Positions 60,898 through 64,000 of a stretch of 64,000 nucleotides of DNA are shown here, one piece after another. The DNA is from JAAXIE01 sp965263155 (GTDB lineage Bacteria; Chloroflexota; Dehalococcoidia; Lucifugimonadales; JAAXIE01): positions 1,116,001-1,180,000 of the forward strand of contig OZ253586.1 in the NCBI GenBank assembly GCA_965263155.1, read 5' to 3'. The notes under the pieces are model-generated. The model saw only the letters and a program-made list of their open reading frames with translations, was not told the DNA's origin and did not search any database. Every line of letters begins with the position of its first letter. Position 1 is the stretch's first letter. Position numbers and translations under genes: made by a program.

Positions 60898-62946
60898 ATG
60901 CAGCTATGGCGCTGGCTTCTCTTAGTCTTCGGAGTTGCGCTGCTGGCGGCCTGCGAGGGGGATGGCAGAGCAACACCGGCCGCGGAGCCCAGCCTGCCCG
61001 TCGCCACCAAAAGAGAAATGCCAGCTGCGGCGACAGCTACGCCAGCGCCGAGGTTGGAGCTTGCGCCGACGAGAAGCCCGGGCGCGATGCCTGGCCCGGC
61101 TACGTCTGCGGTGGGACAGCCACCCAACGCCGTCACGCCTGCTGGTTCGCCTAGCCCAGACGCAGGTGGAGACATGCCTGCGCCGCTACCAGATGTCCAC
61201 ACCTCCTTCCTCACTCCCCCGGATAGGGACTTGGTGGAACTGGCCCGCTCTCTGCGGCTGAAGACTGCTACGCCTATAGAACGCATCGTGGGGCCTCCTG
61301 TTGGAGAGTTGGTGCCGGGGAGGGTCGACGAGTTCTGGCTCACGAGTCTAGAGCCGGTGCGGGTCTACTTGCGGGAGTTCGTTCTACGCCATGTGAGCCC
61401 CAACGCCTACTGGTACGTTCAGGCGGGGCTGGACGTACCGAACGAGGACGTGCTCCGAGCTGCGGAAGCCTTCGAGAGTGACGTGTACCCACGGACGACG
61501 GACCTGTGGGGCACCGAGTGGAAGCCCGGAGTGGACGAAGACCCGCGGCTCACCATCCTGAACGGTCGGCTGCGAGGCGGAGCGGCGGGATACTTCAGCT
61601 CCGCCGACGAATATCCTGCGGCGGTGCACGAGCACAGCAACCAGCGTGAGATGTTGTATATGAACGCCGAGTACCTGAAGGTCGGATCGCGGGGCTATGT
61701 GGCCGTGCTGGCGCACGAGATGTTTCATAGCGTGGCTTGGGCGGCAGACCCCAGCGAGGAGACTTGGGTGTCCGAGGGCATGGCCGAGCTTAGCACCTAC
61801 CTGCTGGGGCATCATCCCGGCCTTCCCTACACTGAGGTGCGCTCTCCCACGCCGTCGTTGGTCAACTGGCCCCTTGACCCTCTCTCGGGAGCCAACTACG
61901 ACCACAGCATGCTGTTCTTCCAGTACCTGGCAGAGCAGGTGGACATGCCCCACGATCTGATACGGCTGGTAGAGCATCCTGCCAATGGGGTGGAGGGCGT
62001 CGACGCCTACCTGCGCTTTTTAGAAGGTGACTATGGTTTTCGGCAGATGTTCGCCGACTGGCTGGTGGCCAATCTGCTTGACGAGCCCGGTGGTGGGTTA
62101 TATGGATATACGGGCATCGATGTGGGGGTTTTCCCGCTGCAGAGTTTGGGCGATGGAGGGCACAGGAAGTCCACTCTTCAGCAGTATTCTGCGGAGTACG
62201 TGGAGCTGTCTCAGCCGCAGCGAGAGGCGACGATCCGCTTTCAAGGCGTCTCCAAGGCTCCTTTGCTGGCGGAGGATGTCGGCGCTGATGGCTGCTGGTG
62301 GAGCAACCGTGGTGATTCCATCAGCAGTACCCTGACGCGGCGGGTCGACCTGTCGGGGGTCGAAGCGGCGTTCCTGCGGTATCGGATATGGCACGAGCTA
62401 GAGGAGGGGTGGGACTACGGCTACGTGGAGACCTCCACCGACGGGGGTATCACATGGGACGTGCTGCCAGCCTCGGGAACTACGACGGATGATCCGGCAG
62501 GCAACAGCTACGGCCACGGCTATACCGGCACTACCGACGGCTGGTTGGAGGGTCAGGCTGATCTGTCGCCCTATGTCGGGCAGGAGGCTCTCGTTCGCTT
62601 TCACTACGTGACAGACGACAGCGTGAACGGCACGGGCTTCTGCATAGACGACATCTCCATCCCTGCAATCGGTTTCGACGACTCGCTGGAACAATCTGGT
62701 TGGGTAGCCGATGGCTTCCTCCGAACGTCCAACAGGGTGGCCCAGGACTACCTAGTGCGGGTGGTGGAGATGGGCCCGGAGGCGCGAGTAACCACGATGG
62801 CATTGGACGAACATAACCGGGGCGAGTTCCGATTAGACGAGTCCCCCGGACGAGAGCGTCTGGTCGTAGTGGTCGCCCCCCTCGCACCCAAGACCCGACA
62901 GCCTGCCTCGTATACGTTGAGCGTAGAAGCCTCGGAGGCGGCTTAA
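60898..62946 (+). CDS. Surface lipoprotein metallopeptidase (M30/M6-like) with MAM-type C-terminal domain
   Basis: The 682-residue protein starts with a lipoprotein signal, LLLVFGVALLAACEG, then a Pro/Ala-rich linker (about 25-95). HEMFH at residues 273-277, with a Glu in WVSEGMAEL at about 293, gives a gluzincin-type zinc site. The arrangement resembles M30 hyicolysin-like or M6 peptidases. Around 470-570 a beta domain reads YGYVETSTDGGITWDVL, YTGTTDGWLEGQADLSPYVGQEALVRFHYVTDD and GFCIDDISIP, as in the C-terminal region of immune inhibitor A. It is probably anchored outside the membrane and cuts proteins. ATG 60898. Confidence 0.82.
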   Translation: MQLWRWLLLVFGVALLAACEGDGRATPAAEPSLPVATKREMPAAATATPAPRLELAPTRSPGAMPGPATSAVGQPPNAVTPAGSPSPDAGGDMPAPLPDVHTSFLTPPDRDLVELARSLRLKTATPIERIVGPPVGELVPGRVDEFWLTSLEPVRVYLREFVLRHVSPNAYWYVQAGLDVPNEDVLRAAEAFESDVYPRTTDLWGTEWKPGVDEDPRLTILNGRLRGGAAGYFSSADEYPAAVHEHSNQREMLYMNAEYLKVGSRGYVAVLAHEMFHSVAWAADPSEETWVSEGMAELSTYLLGHHPGLPYTEVRSPTPSLVNWPLDPLSGANYDHSMLFFQYLAEQVDMPHDLIRLVEHPANGVEGVDAYLRFLEGDYGFRQMFADWLVANLLDEPGGGLYGYTGIDVGVFPLQSLGDGGHRKSTLQQYSAEYVELSQPQREATIRFQGVSKAPLLAEDVGADGCWWSNRGDSISSTLTRRVDLSGVEAAFLRYRIWHELEEGWDYGYVETSTDGGITWDVLPASGTTTDDPAGNSYGHGYTGTTDGWLEGQADLSPYVGQEALVRFHYVTDDSVNGTGFCIDDISIPAIGFDDSLEQSGWVADGFLRTSNRVAQDYLVRVVEMGPEARVTTMALDEHNRGEFRLDESPGRERLVVVVAPLAPKTRQPASYTLSVEASEAA

Positions 62947-63024
62947 CGCAGGGCATAGTCGCGTTGAGGCTGTTTGGCCTGCTCTGCTAGACTGGTTTTC
63001 AATCGACGCCGTTGGGAGTCTCCC

Positions 63025-63315
63025 TTGGCCCTGACCCGAGAAGAAGTGCAGCACATAGCGCGGCTCTGCCGTCTGTCCATGAGTCCGGGGGAGTTGGACG
63101 AGATGGCGCACCAGCTCTCTGTTATCTTGGAGCAGTTTGAGGTCCTAAGCCAGTTGGATACCGAGGATGTTCCTCCTACGTCCCACGTCGCTGGTCTGGA
63201 GTCGGTGCTACGGGAGGACGTGGCGCAGCCGTCGCTGCCGGTTGAGGACGTCCTCGCCAACGCGCCGAGGCAGCAGGGGGACCAGTTCCGCGTCGGCGTG
63301 GTAATCGACGAGTAG
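63025..63315 (+). CDS. gatC: Asp-tRNA(Asn)/Glu-tRNA(Gln) amidotransferase subunit C
   Basis: The 96 residues match GatC: LTREEVQHIARLCRLSMSPGELDEMAHQLSVIL and the C-terminal REDVAQPSLPVEDVLANAP. It is the small structural part of the GatCAB complex, which converts Glu-tRNA(Gln) or Asp-tRNA(Asn) to the amidated form. The start is probably TTG at 63025, with GGGAG at six bases upstream, while the open frame continues back to 62974. gatA follows after 11 bp. Confidence 0.92.
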   Translation: MALTREEVQHIARLCRLSMSPGELDEMAHQLSVILEQFEVLSQLDTEDVPPTSHVAGLESVLREDVAQPSLPVEDVLANAPRQQGDQFRVGVVIDE

Positions 63316-63326
63316 TGGCCAAGGCC

Positions 63327-64000
63327 ATGCCAGACGATCTCCAGAATCTCAGTATCGGTGAGTGCCAACGGCTATTGGAGCGCCGTGAAGTTAGCTCGCT
63401 GGAACTCACCCATGCCTACCTATCTGCTATCGAGCGGGTGGAACCCGGTGTACAGGCTTTTATCAACCTGACCCACGACTTGGCCTTGGAGCAGGCCCGC
63501 AAGGCCGATGTCCGGCTAGCGACTGGCGAGGCTAGTCCTCTGACGGGTGTGCCGATGCAGGTCAAGGACCTACTCTCCACTCGAGGTGTGCCAACGACGT
63601 GTGGCTCCCGCATGCTGGAAGGATTCGTGCCTCCATATGATGCCGCAGTGGTGGAGCGGCTTTACGAGCAGGATGCGGTCCTGCTTGGTAAGGGAAACAT
63701 GGACGAGTTTGCCATGGGCTCCTCCACTGAGAACTCCGCCTTTCATCCCACGTACAACCCTTGGGACTTGGACCGGGTGCCCGGCGGCAGCAGCGGAGGC
63801 GGGGCAGCCGCGGTGGCTGCTGGAGAATGCGTGTACGCTCTGGGCTCCGATACCGGAGGCAGTGTGCGTCAGCCTGCGGCCATGTGTGGCGTGGTGGGGC
63901 TGAAGCCTACTTACGGGCTGGTCAGCCGCTGGGGTCTGGTGGCCTACGCGTCGTCGCTGGACCAAGTGGGACCTCTCACGAGAGACGTTTCGGACTGCGC
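63327..64000 (+). CDS. gatA: Asp-tRNA(Asn)/Glu-tRNA(Gln) amidotransferase subunit A, 5' part (3' end outside window)
   Basis: The frame opens at ATG 63327, or possibly GTG 63315 overlapping the gatC stop, and stays open to the last base. It reads LSIGECQRLLERREVSSLELTHAYL, then VPMQVKDLLSTRGVPTTCGSRML with the catalytic Lys, GSSTENSAFHPTYNPWD, GGSSGG with the cis-Ser, and GSDTGGSVRQPAAMCGVVGLKPTYG with the nucleophilic Ser. It is the amidase-signature subunit that releases ammonia from glutamine. GatB is expected to follow outside the window. Confidence 0.96.
   Translation, partial: MPDDLQNLSIGECQRLLERREVSSLELTHAYLSAIERVEPGVQAFINLTHDLALEQARKADVRLATGEASPLTGVPMQVKDLLSTRGVPTTCGSRMLEGFVPPYDAAVVERLYEQDAVLLGKGNMDEFAMGSSTENSAFHPTYNPWDLDRVPGGSSGGGAAAVAAGECVYALGSDTGGSVRQPAAMCGVVGLKPTYGLVSRWGLVAYASSLDQVGPLTRDVSDC

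Noticed and set aside
1..64000. tRNA or rRNA genes, insertion sequences or prophage
   Set aside because: I scanned for T-arm-like motifs, transposase patterns and phage structural genes and found none. A tRNA finder would be the proper test.

Overview
The window is a 64 kb stretch of a GC-rich bacterial chromosome with tightly packed genes on both strands. Most are housekeeping and catabolic enzymes, and I see no prophage, insertion sequence, CRISPR array or tRNA/rRNA gene. The mix (luciferase-like flavin monooxygenase, CaiB/BaiF CoA-transferase, paired dienelactone hydrolases, CO-dehydrogenase-type FAD and 2Fe-2S subunits, HemQ-like protein, mitochondrial-type aconitase, class V aminotransferase next to serA) suggests a Chloroflexota lineage such as marine SAR202/Dehalococcoidia. 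That assignment is inference from gene content only.

Layout. 1-3.4 kb: 3' end of an acetyl-CoA-synthetase-like gene, a luciferase-like monooxygenase and a gamma-glutamyltransferase. 3.6-5.6 kb: a frameshifted DUF2283-like gene, a two-domain rhodanese whose catalytic cysteine codon is an in-frame TGA (selenocysteine candidate, or a nonsense mutation), and a GlcG/HbpS-like protein. 5.6-10.6 kb, minus strand: a HEPN-like unknown, FAD oxidoreductase, 3-methyladenine glycosylase I, a small basic protein, RidA and two dienelactone hydrolases. 11.2-14.9 kb: seven-iron-type ferredoxin with clear promoter and terminator, aconitase and a chlorite-dismutase/HemQ-family protein. 14.95-19.4 kb: a complete thiamine-pyrimidine salvage operon made of promoter, TPP riboswitch, intrinsic terminator, ABC transporter (ATPase, permease, lipoprotein), a Cys-less TenA and ThiD, followed by a decayed 106-bp partial copy of tenA.

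19.5-34.7 kb: 2-hydroxyacid dehydrogenase, ornithine-cyclodeaminase-family protein, IlvD, a TldD/TldE pair, M24 peptidase with a non-canonical SDR, CoA-transferase, MobA-like and XdhC-like molybdenum-cofactor proteins, a PH-like protein, a YkgJ-type Cys-cluster protein, and CoxS/CoxM subunits without the molybdenum catalytic subunit. 34.9-43.4 kb is more accessory: unknown membrane and small proteins, DinB, a very Met/Gln-rich VWA protein, an orphan binding-protein-like gene with a repeat-rich upstream region, cupin, amidohydrolase and unknowns. 43.5-49 kb: RluA-family synthase overlapping a signal peptidase II with a zinc-ribbon tail, alpha/beta hydrolase, threonine aldolase, a membrane-anchored unknown and RarA.

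49-64 kb, mostly plus strand: trpA, aroH and DAHP synthase (aromatic amino acids), ribF-tyrS, a serine module (class V aminotransferase, SerA, coiled-coil protein, convergent DUF1015 protein), ligA, pth, a metallopeptidase lipoprotein, gatC and the 5' part of gatA, which runs off the window.

Start sites were chosen by eye from Shine-Dalgarno spacing and family length. All functional calls rest on motif recognition without database searches.
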